Source: Chloroflexota bacterium (GTDB taxonomy: Bacteria > Chloroflexota > Anaerolineae > UBA2200). From it: a stretch of 44,939 nt of DNA. Positions 38,960-44,939 of the stretch are shown here, piece after piece (position 1 is the first letter of the stretch; each line of letters begins with the position of its first letter). A program made the translations under genes and the position numbers. A model generated the notes under the pieces. The model had not been told where the DNA came from and searched no databases. It saw only the letters and a program-made list of their open reading frames with translations. The stretch is taken from NCBI GenBank assembly GCA_014360755.1, contig JACIWX010000012.1, positions 1 to 44,939 of the forward strand, in the 5' to 3' direction.

Positions 38960-40037
38960 CGCATCCACCGATTTAGCCCAACAATTAGCCCTGGAAATCA
39001 GCCCGGTGTTTGCCGTCGAAGCCATCACCACAGGGCTGGACCGGCAAACCATCAGCCTACAAGGCCGCCTCCTCACCGAGTCCGAGGCTGCCTATGACTA
39101 CATGGAAGCACGCTTCAAAGCCTATGGCTATACCCCCATATTGCGTAAACAGCAGGGACGCATTGTCGTCAGCGCCCTTCCCATCCTCTTCACCGCCAAG
39201 CCAGCGCAGGAGTACGGGGCAATCGTGCTCTTTATCCTGACTGTCCTCTCTGTGCTCTATGCCGGCGCTTTCATGCAAGCCCCTGACCCATTGTGGCCGC
39301 TGACGCACCTCCAAGCTGGATTGCCCTTCGCCCTGGGGCTGCTGACCATCCTCGTTGCCCATGAGTTAGGCCATTACCTGACAGCGCGTCGTATGGGCGT
39401 ACCGACCAGTCTGCCCTATTTTATTCCCATGCCATTGAACTTTTTCGGCACCATGGGCGCCATCATCCGTGCCCGTGCGCCCATGCGCAATCGGCGCCAA
39501 GTGCTGGCGCTAGGAGCCGCCGGCCCCCTCGCCGGCATCATCGTGGCTATCCCTATCCTTATTTTCGGCTTGATGCAATCTCAAGTACTGCCCATTCCCA
39601 ACCGTCCGGGCATTATTATGGAAGGCAACTTCCTCCTCTATGCCCTGTTGAAATTCTTGGTCTTTGGCCGCTTCCTGCCCAGCCGTGGTTATGACGTCTT
39701 CCTGCACCCGACGGCATTTGGCGCATGGGCTGCCTTGCTCGTCACCGGCCTCAACCTGATGCCCGCTGGCCAACTGGATGGAGGGCATGTGGCTTATGCC
39801 CTTTTAGGCAAGAATGCGCGCTGGCTGAGCCGTCTGGCAGTGATTGCCGCACTCTCCTTGGGCATGATCTGGTCGGGCTGGTTTCTGTTCGCCCTGCTCC
39901 TCCTGGTGTTCGGCCAGCGCCACGCCGAGCCCTTGGATGATGTCACTTCGCTTACGCGAGGGGAAAAAGCATTCGCCGTTTTCATGTTAGTGGTATTCAT
40001 CTTGCTCTTTACTCCCGTGCCCTTGACCATTCAATAG
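38946..40037 (+). CDS. Site-2 protease-like M50 membrane metalloprotease
   Basis: 363 residues with about seven hydrophobic helices after a soluble N-terminal domain of roughly 75 residues. The zinc motif VAHELGHYL (HExxH) and the third-ligand motif NLMPAGQLDGGH are both intact. Family members cut membrane-bound regulators or process lipoproteins within the bilayer. The N-terminal domain (FKAYGYTPILRKQQG) matches the Chloroflexota/cyanobacterial/plant EGY-type subgroup as far as I can judge. It overlaps galU and may be co-expressed with it. An ATG two codons downstream (38952) is an alternative start. Confidence 0.9.
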   Translation: MVMNNASTDLAQQLALEISPVFAVEAITTGLDRQTISLQGRLLTESEAAYDYMEARFKAYGYTPILRKQQGRIVVSALPILFTAKPAQEYGAIVLFILTVLSVLYAGAFMQAPDPLWPLTHLQAGLPFALGLLTILVAHELGHYLTARRMGVPTSLPYFIPMPLNFFGTMGAIIRARAPMRNRRQVLALGAAGPLAGIIVAIPILIFGLMQSQVLPIPNRPGIIMEGNFLLYALLKFLVFGRFLPSRGYDVFLHPTAFGAWAALLVTGLNLMPAGQLDGGHVAYALLGKNARWLSRLAVIAALSLGMIWSGWFLFALLLLVFGQRHAEPLDDVTSLTRGEKAFAVFMLVVFILLFTPVPLTIQ

Positions 40038-40112
40038 CACAGCACACGGGCACTCACACACGAGCACCACATTGCAATGGAGCAACGGCTTGCGATGAAC
40101 AGGAGCATGAAC

Positions 40113-40424
40113 ATGATTTACAAAACGGCTTCCCAAGATCCGAACAAGATCCTTGTGAGGTTCGAATTGCCCTCAGCCATTTGGGCAGAATCCGTGTACC
40201 TGGTGGGCGATTTCAATAACTGGGATGAAAAAGCGCATCCCATGATCCGTGACCGAGATAAAGGGAATTGGTATATCATCCTCGAACTCGAACGGGGAAA
40301 GGAATACCAGTTCCGCTACCTGGTGAATGGACGCGAGTGGCACAATGATTGGCAAGCAGACAAATATGTGCCCAACCTCTACGGTGGAACAAATTCTGTC
40401 GTGTGTACCATACTAGAAGAATAG
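40113..40424 (+). CDS. CBM48 (AMPK-beta/isoamylase N-terminal-like) glycogen-binding domain protein
   Basis: 103 residues from the ATG at 40113, seven bases after AGGAG; in-frame ATGs at 40077, 40095 and 40107 are less well placed. The whole protein is one CBM48-type beta-sandwich: ESVYLVGDFNNWDEKAHPM, ELERGKEYQFRYLVNG and NDWQADKYVPN. Free-standing versions bind alpha-glucans or regulate other proteins. Proximity to galU fits a link with glucan metabolism but does not establish one. A strong terminator follows. Confidence 0.85.
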   Translation: MIYKTASQDPNKILVRFELPSAIWAESVYLVGDFNNWDEKAHPMIRDRDKGNWYIILELERGKEYQFRYLVNGREWHNDWQADKYVPNLYGGTNSVVCTILEE

Positions 40425-40468
40425 AAAATAGACCTGACAGGTCTTGAGACCCGTCAGGTCTATTTTTT
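40425..40468. terminator. Bidirectional intrinsic terminator
   Basis: AAATAGACCTGAC pairs with GTCAGGTCTATTTTTT around a loop of about 15 bases. It has a T-run on the plus strand and an A-run that serves the minus strand, so it can end both the CBM48 gene and the converging hexuloisomerase gene, whose stop codon overlaps the T-run. A related palindrome lies at 44807-44842. Confidence 0.8.
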
Positions 40469-41027
40469 ACTCCAAATTGGCATGGCGCGACATCATGTCC
40501 TGGTTCGTTTGCCCCGTGCGCTCTGCCAGCCATCCAATCGCGCAGTCGAGCACAATGAGCATTGCCTGCTCCAAGATCGTGGCAAGGGGCAATTGGCTCC
40601 TCTGCTCCATGCTCACCTTCGGCGTTTCTCCAGGCACGAGGAGCGTGTGATCCGCCAGTTGCGTCAGCGTCGAGCCGGGGCGCGACACCACCGCTGCCAC
40701 TTTCGCCCCCAGTTGCTTGGCTTTCTTTGCTGGCGTGACGGCACCTGCCGTCTCCCCACTCCCCGAACACACCACGAGTAGATCGCCCGCGCTGATCGCC
40801 GGGGTGGTGACATCGCCAACCACATGGACGGCAAAGCCCAGTTGCATCAGGCGCAGGGCGAACATCCTCATGAGCAATCCAGAACGCCCCTGCCCGACGA
40901 CAAAGATCCGCCGCGCCTCAAGGATCAGGTTACAAAGCTGCTCTACCTCTGCACCACGCACCTTTTGCAAGACTTCTTGGAGTTCCTCCAGGTCGGTGCG
41001 CAGCCATCCATTCCAATCCATAGACAT
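40467..41027 (-). CDS. hxlB: 6-phospho-3-hexuloisomerase-like SIS-domain protein
   Basis: 186 residues. Sugar isomerase motifs VVGQGRSGLLMRMFALRLM and LVVCSGSGETAGAV match the PHI family, which interconverts 3-hexulose 6-phosphate and fructose 6-phosphate in the ribulose monophosphate pathway. No hexulose-phosphate synthase (hxlA) is present here. As the last gene of a DeoR-controlled operon with a dehydrogenase and an aminotransferase, it may act on another sugar phosphate. The gap to the aminotransferase gene is 14 bases. Confidence 0.8.
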   Translation of the reverse strand: MSMDWNGWLRTDLEELQEVLQKVRGAEVEQLCNLILEARRIFVVGQGRSGLLMRMFALRLMQLGFAVHVVGDVTTPAISAGDLLVVCSGSGETAGAVTPAKKAKQLGAKVAAVVSRPGSTLTQLADHTLLVPGETPKVSMEQRSQLPLATILEQAMLIVLDCAIGWLAERTGQTNQDMMSRHANLE

Positions 41028-41041
41028 GATCCTATCCCTGA

Positions 41042-42364
41042 TTACGGCGAGAGCATGGCGGTAACTTCTTCGAACACCTCCAGCACCCGCTCCACTTGCG
41101 CCTCGCTGATCATGAACGGTGGCTTGATCTTCACCACATTGCCCAAGCCCATGTAGCGCGACTCACCGAGCAAGACGCCCCGCTTGAGTGCTTCAGTAAC
41201 GAAGCGATGCGTCTCCTCAACGGCAGGCTCTTTGGTCTTGCGGTTGCGCACCAGTTCTACCCCAAGCATCAAACCTGGCCCACGGACGTCGCCGAGGAGT
41301 TCGTATTTGTTCTGCATCTCGCGCAGGCGTTGGGTGATATACGCCCCCACTTTCGCCGCCCGCTGCGGGAGCTGTTCCTCTTGCAGCACTTGCAACGTCA
41401 CCACACCTGCCGCCATCGCCACCGGGAAATGGCTGAAGGTGAAGGAGTGGTCCCCGGGTCCAAAACCGTCCAGGTCATCGCGTACCAAGGTACCAGCCAG
41501 TGGGAAGCCGCCGCCAATGGACTTGCCAAAGGTGAGGATGTCCGGCACAACGCCGTACAAGTCCGCCGCGAACATAGCACCAACGCGCCCAAAGGCAGTC
41601 TGAATCTCATCCCAAATCAGTAACATGCCATAGTCATCGCAACTCTTGCGTATTTCGTGGTAGTACTCGCGCGGATAATCAATCATCCCACCGCTTCCCT
41701 GCACCGGTTCCATAATCAGGGCAGCCGGTTCCCCATCAATGGCATGTTCAATCATCTGACGCAAGAACTTGGCACATTCCAAGCCACATTCCGGATACGT
41801 GCGCTCAAAGTAACAGCGGTAGCAATAGGCATGGGGAAAACGGATCGCGTTCTCCATATAGTTCAAGAACTTGTTATTGGGATGGGGCCAACTGAGCGCC
41901 ATCGTGGCTAAGGTGCGTCCAGCATAGCCCAGCCAGGGGGTCAGAAAATAGCGTCGCCCTGGCCGGTTACGGATAGCCAGTTTGATCGCCCCTTCATTCG
42001 CCACCGAACCGTGCAAGCAAAAATTGACCTTCTTGAGATTGCCGGGTGCAATATCCGTCAGGCGCTTGCACAAGAGAAACTTGGGGATGGTGCCAAAACC
42101 AGTGCGCACATGTGTGGCATGCTTGATCTGCTCCGCCACGGCGGCAATCACCTTGGGGTGACAGGCGCCGATGCCTAGACTCCAAGCCTGCGAGGTACAA
42201 TCAATGTACTCCCGGCCTTCGGTGTCCGTGAACGTAGCACCTTTTTGGTCTACGATCGTGATGGGCATGCCCGTCGCCACGCTGCCCCCGGCGAGGGCAT
42301 TGTAGCCCGCCGTCAAATCCTCTTCCGTATACGGTCCGAAGAATTCTTCCATGTACTTGCTCAT
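41042..42364 (-). CDS. Class III PLP-dependent aminotransferase
   Basis: 440 residues from the ATG at 42364, preceded by GGAGGG six bases upstream; a frame from 42391 is less likely. The PLP signature LIWDEIQTAFGRVG, followed by FGKSIGGGFPLAG with the Schiff-base Lys, and MEPVQGSGG identify class III (GABA/ornithine/beta-amino acid group). A cysteine-rich insert (YCYRCYFERTYPECGLEC) resembles the one in 4-aminobutyrate-type aminotransferases of thermophiles. The substrate is unknown; the operon partners suggest an amino sugar or amino polyol. Confidence 0.88.
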   Translation of the reverse strand: MSKYMEEFFGPYTEEDLTAGYNALAGGSVATGMPITIVDQKGATFTDTEGREYIDCTSQAWSLGIGACHPKVIAAVAEQIKHATHVRTGFGTIPKFLLCKRLTDIAPGNLKKVNFCLHGSVANEGAIKLAIRNRPGRRYFLTPWLGYAGRTLATMALSWPHPNNKFLNYMENAIRFPHAYCYRCYFERTYPECGLECAKFLRQMIEHAIDGEPAALIMEPVQGSGGMIDYPREYYHEIRKSCDDYGMLLIWDEIQTAFGRVGAMFAADLYGVVPDILTFGKSIGGGFPLAGTLVRDDLDGFGPGDHSFTFSHFPVAMAAGVVTLQVLQEEQLPQRAAKVGAYITQRLREMQNKYELLGDVRGPGLMLGVELVRNRKTKEPAVEETHRFVTEALKRGVLLGESRYMGLGNVVKIKPPFMISEAQVERVLEVFEEVTAMLSP

Positions 42365-42409
42365 TGTTTTCCCTCCAATCTCCTTGTCCAAATTTGCCGT
42401 TCCATTACT

Positions 42410-43468
42410 CTATTTCTCATCGCCCATATCCACCAACACCCTCAGGGCGGCTTTTCCTGCCATCAACTGATAACCATCTAGTATCTGCTCTAAAGGCACG
42501 CGGTGAGTAACCAACTTTTCCAGCGGCAACCCTCTAGCAATCTCCACCGCCGCCCGAAATTCTTCCACTGTACAGTTAAACGTCCCGAGGACGTGCAATT
42601 CTCCATAGTGAATCAGGTTCGGTTCGATGGGTACGGTGCTCCCACGAGGCACGCCGCCAAAGACCAACAAACGCCCCCCACCACGCACGAGGGGCAACCC
42701 TTCCTGCAGAGCCTGCGCATTGGGCACCGAGACCATCACTAGATCCGCCCCCATGCCATCCGTCGCCTCGCGCACCACAGGCAATAACGGTTCGTCATGC
42801 GTGTTCACCGTGATCTGCGCCCCCCACTGACGCGCCTGCACGAGCCGTTCCTCGTGATGCCCTGCACAGATCACCGTGCCGGCGCCGAAGTGGCTTGCCA
42901 ACGCCACTTGAATCAACCCCAGTGCGCCATCCCCGATGACCACAACGGTCTCACCCCTCTGCAATTTCCCTTGGGTGTGCAATCCGCGCACACACGTCCC
43001 CACTGGCTCCAGCAAAGACGCCCTTTCGTAGGAGATTTCCTCAGGAAGTTTCACCAGCCCGCCCTGGGCGACCAGTTGCGCTGGGATCAACACGTATTCC
43101 GCTTGCGCCCCATTATGCGTCGTGCCAAAATCCAGGGCATTGAGACACAGCGTTGGTGAACCACGTTGACAATAGAAGCACTCCCCACAGGCCGTTGCAG
43201 GAGCCGCCGCCACCCGTTCGCCAATCTGGAACCCTTCGACCGCTGCGCCGACCTCTGCCACCTCGCCTGCAAACTCATGGCCTAAAATGCGCGGGACAGG
43301 CAAGTTCCCTGGCGGAGACCCCCGCTGATAACTGCGCAAATCTGAGCCACAGATGCCGCAATAACGCACCCGCACCAGCACCTCTCCCGGCGCCGGAACA
43401 GGCTTTGGCACCTCCTCCACGCGGATATCGCCCTTCCCATAGTACATCGCCGCCTTCATCGTCGCCAT
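42410..43468 (-). CDS. Zinc-dependent medium-chain dehydrogenase (sorbitol/threonine dehydrogenase-like)
   Basis: 352 residues. Catalytic zinc ligands lie in YCGICGSDL and LGHEFAGEV; the structural zinc site is CGECFYCQRGSPTLC with four cysteines. The cofactor fingerprint is VVIGDGALGLIQV. Enzymes of this group oxidise polyols or secondary alcohols with NAD(P). It is the second gene of the operon, directly after the DeoR regulator, which often controls polyol use. The start is supported by GGAGAGG upstream. Confidence 0.9.
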   Translation of the reverse strand: MATMKAAMYYGKGDIRVEEVPKPVPAPGEVLVRVRYCGICGSDLRSYQRGSPPGNLPVPRILGHEFAGEVAEVGAAVEGFQIGERVAAAPATACGECFYCQRGSPTLCLNALDFGTTHNGAQAEYVLIPAQLVAQGGLVKLPEEISYERASLLEPVGTCVRGLHTQGKLQRGETVVVIGDGALGLIQVALASHFGAGTVICAGHHEERLVQARQWGAQITVNTHDEPLLPVVREATDGMGADLVMVSVPNAQALQEGLPLVRGGGRLLVFGGVPRGSTVPIEPNLIHYGELHVLGTFNCTVEEFRAAVEIARGLPLEKLVTHRVPLEQILDGYQLMAGKAALRVLVDMGDEK

Positions 43469-43523
43469 TGCGTTTCCTCTCCTCTACCAGATTGCCCAAC
43501 GAACAGACTATCGGGACCGTTTC

Positions 43524-44369
43524 TCAACAACCCCCTTGAGCCGCCACAAACCCTGGCACCACCAACACATCCTTCGCCGGCTCCACCACAATCACCTCAA
43601 TCCCCAATTCCTCCAGTGCGCGCTTCATCTGTGGGGAAATGCCGCTATCCGTGATCACCCGGTGCAACATCGTTACAGGACCGGCTATTGCAGAAGCCAC
43701 GCGCCCAAACTTGCTGTGATCTGCTAGAAGGATCACCTCCGCCGACAACTCCATCATCAAGCGCTTTAACTCGGCTTGTTCGATGACGCTATTGGATAAA
43801 CCATCTGTGATAGTAAGCCCCGTTGTGCCCATGAACGCCTTGTTGGGCCGGAAGCGACGCAGTGTGGCTTCAGCCAAGGGACCAACCAGGAAATGATCCC
43901 CGTGTCCGAACTCCCCATCCATCGCTGGGGCGACCGTGCCGCCTGTGGAAATCAGCGTAATCCCTGGCGAATCGCACAATTGATCCAGGACACGCAGCGA
44001 GTTGGTGATCACCATGATATTGCGTCTGCCCTTCAACGCCGCTGCCAGTTGTGCCGTAGTCGTCCCGGCGTCAATAGCAATGGTCTCGCCTTCCTGTACC
44101 ATCGCTGCTGCAGCGCGTCCGATGGCGACCTTCTCCGCCACATGCAACTGTTCCCGCTGGCGATAATCTATGTCGCGCGTCAAAGTGCCGTGCGTACTGA
44201 CCGCTCCACCGTGCGTGCGCCGACAGAGGCCCATTTTCTCTAGTTGCATCAGATCGCGGCGGATCGTCATCTCCGAAACGCCCAGGGCTTTGCTCAGAGA
44301 AGCAATAGACACCACATGCTCTGCAGACAGCCGTTCGCTGATGCGCCGCAGCCGTTCCGCTCCGATCAT
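43524..44369 (-). CDS. DeoR-family transcriptional regulator
   Basis: 281 residues. The N-terminal helix-turn-helix (VSIASLSKALGVSEMTIRRDL) and the linker CRRTHGGAV are hallmarks of the family; the C-terminal sugar-phosphate sensor domain shows AIDAGTTTAQLA, ITNSLRVL, FMGTTGL and LLADHSKFG. DeoR proteins bind sugar phosphates and repress catabolic operons, generally including their own. It heads the minus-strand operon and has a strong promoter plus candidate operator repeats upstream. Confidence 0.93.
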   Translation of the reverse strand: MIGAERLRRISERLSAEHVVSIASLSKALGVSEMTIRRDLMQLEKMGLCRRTHGGAVSTHGTLTRDIDYRQREQLHVAEKVAIGRAAAAMVQEGETIAIDAGTTTAQLAAALKGRRNIMVITNSLRVLDQLCDSPGITLISTGGTVAPAMDGEFGHGDHFLVGPLAEATLRRFRPNKAFMGTTGLTITDGLSNSVIEQAELKRLMMELSAEVILLADHSKFGRVASAIAGPVTMLHRVITDSGISPQMKRALEELGIEVIVVEPAKDVLVVPGFVAAQGGC

Positions 44370-44407
44370 TCCCCCTCCGTAGTCTTTCCCAAAATTCTTT
44401 TCAGGCT

Positions 44408-44436
44408 ACTATAGCACAAATGATACTTTTTGTCAA
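44408..44436 (-). promoter_or_regulatory. Strong predicted promoter of the DeoR operon
   Basis: Minus strand TTGACA (44436-44431), 17 bases, TATAGT (44413-44408): 11 of 12 consensus positions. The start near 44401 gives a leader of about 30 nt with GGAGGGGG before the regulator ATG. Confidence 0.68.
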
Positions 44437-44455
44437 ATTTTGATATATTTTGATA
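44437..44455. promoter_or_regulatory. Candidate DeoR operator repeats
   Basis: ATTTTGATA occurs twice with a ten-base period, directly upstream of the -35 box, and a related TTTTTGTCAA overlaps it. One-turn direct repeats beside a promoter are common DeoR sites. The region is AT-rich, so chance is possible. Confidence 0.4.
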
Positions 44456-44687
44456 AAAATATGGCCAAATCGCCTGGGGAAAAGCAGCATTTTCACAAAA
44501 TGAATCACACCCAAGCAGCTCTGAAGGGATAAAATGGGGGTGGGCAGCCTAACTCTCCTTGCCCTTTATCGCCAGCTCCACATCTCTCTGAAGGATCCCA
44601 TCGCACGCCTGAGGCAGTTGTATGCTGCCTATTAGCGTCTAGTGCTGTATCACTTCCGTCACGCTCTTGCCCCTTGCTACATCGCCC
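44456..44687. other. Intergenic stretch with nothing recognised
   Basis: 232 bases between the operator region and compound repeat C show no open frame of note, promoter pair or convincing hairpin. Confidence 0.5.
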
Positions 44688-44939
44688 GGGTGTAGTTCAG
44701 TTTGGGGGCAGGATATGGATAAGCGTGGACGGTGGGGGTCCACCCGGAGCAGTTTCACGCTTGGTGTAGACGGTGGACTGTGCTCCGTCTGGAGCGGGAT
44801 GGATTAGACCTGACAGGCCTTGAAGACCTGTCAGGTCTGTTTAAGATCCCTGGAGCGTGGACGGCGGCGTTTGCCCTTGAGCCTGCCAGGGATTGAAATC
44901 CCTGGCTGAAACAGTAAGCCCCCTGAAGGGAGCTGCTGC
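44688..44939 (+). repeat. Compound palindromic repeat, copy C (cut by the window end)
   Basis: It begins with the same GGGTGTAGTTCAGTTTGGGG end as copies A and B and includes ATATGGATAAGCGTGGAC. It then shows a different order of modules: the GGTCCACC/GGAGCAG unit, an AGACCTGACAGG...CCTGTCAGGTCT palindrome (44807-44842), and GCCTGCCAGGGATTGAAATC with CCCTGGCTGAAACAG. It runs off the end of the window. Confidence 0.78.

Noticed and set aside
40425..40468. Hairpin as a tRNA or riboswitch
   Set aside because: It is a simple stem-loop with a T-run between convergent genes, which fits a terminator; no cloverleaf or aptamer pattern is seen.

Overview
The window reads as a chromosomal segment of a Chloroflexota bacterium of the Anaerolineae type, probably thermophilic and probably a metagenome-derived genome. 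The clues are Thr-Pro-rich linkers in secreted proteins, the hydrophobic LPLI tail motif of those proteins, many dispersed palindromic repeats between genes, a tripartite ATPase/propeller sensor, and the mix of housekeeping families. This placement rests on pattern recognition alone; no search was run.

Layout. 1-1422: 3' part of a secreted cohesin-like/PPC-like protein. 1422-8478: lipid kinase, membrane phosphodiesterase-like enzyme, dTDP-rhamnose reductase, two family-2 glycosyltransferases and a polytopic GT-C-like protein, i.e. an envelope/glycan block. 8509-12924: PRPP synthetase, radical SAM protein, adenosine deaminase and a YfiH purine phosphorylase, i.e. a nucleotide block. 12925-14004: a MITE-like element, a strong promoter, a REP-like palindrome array and a RAYT transposase that carries the same palindrome inside its ORF. 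14027-17669: ornithine cyclodeaminase, EamA transporter, proC, yggT, yggU. 17744-22548 (minus): ATPase-propeller sensor, FAD oxidoreductase, zinc-ribbon coiled-coil protein, rhomboid. 22651-25519: miaB, ybaK, NagD-type phosphatase. 25529-37951: an approximately 11 kb segment bracketed by inverted copies of a compound repeat, holding galK, a type III-like restriction-modification operon and a divergent subtilase. 38036-40424: galU, a site-2 protease and a CBM48 protein. 40467-44369 (minus): DeoR regulator, dehydrogenase, class III aminotransferase, hexuloisomerase. The last 570 bases hold that operon's promoter/operator and more compound repeat.

The most notable system is the minus-strand operon 34547 to 27298: mod - TIGR04255-like - unknown - HEPN-like - res, followed by galK. 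The modification gene is interrupted exactly at its SAM-binding motif I by a 363-codon intein with all splicing residues visible and a DUF559 (PD-(D/E)XK-type) nuclease domain. mod, its intein and res also carry in-frame insertions of GC-rich palindromes. Translational coupling of the three small genes between mod and res suggests that they belong to the same defence unit.

The second theme is mobile small repeats. A 96-200 bp element with 14-bp terminal inverted repeats occurs six times, several copies with apparent target duplications, and one copy can be compared with an unoccupied copy of the same target elsewhere in the window. Stretches over 300 bases without a gene (12925-13410, 15968-16291, 23914-24232, 25520-26070, 37120-38035, 44370-44939) consist mainly of these repeats plus promoters. 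No tRNA, rRNA or CRISPR array was seen.
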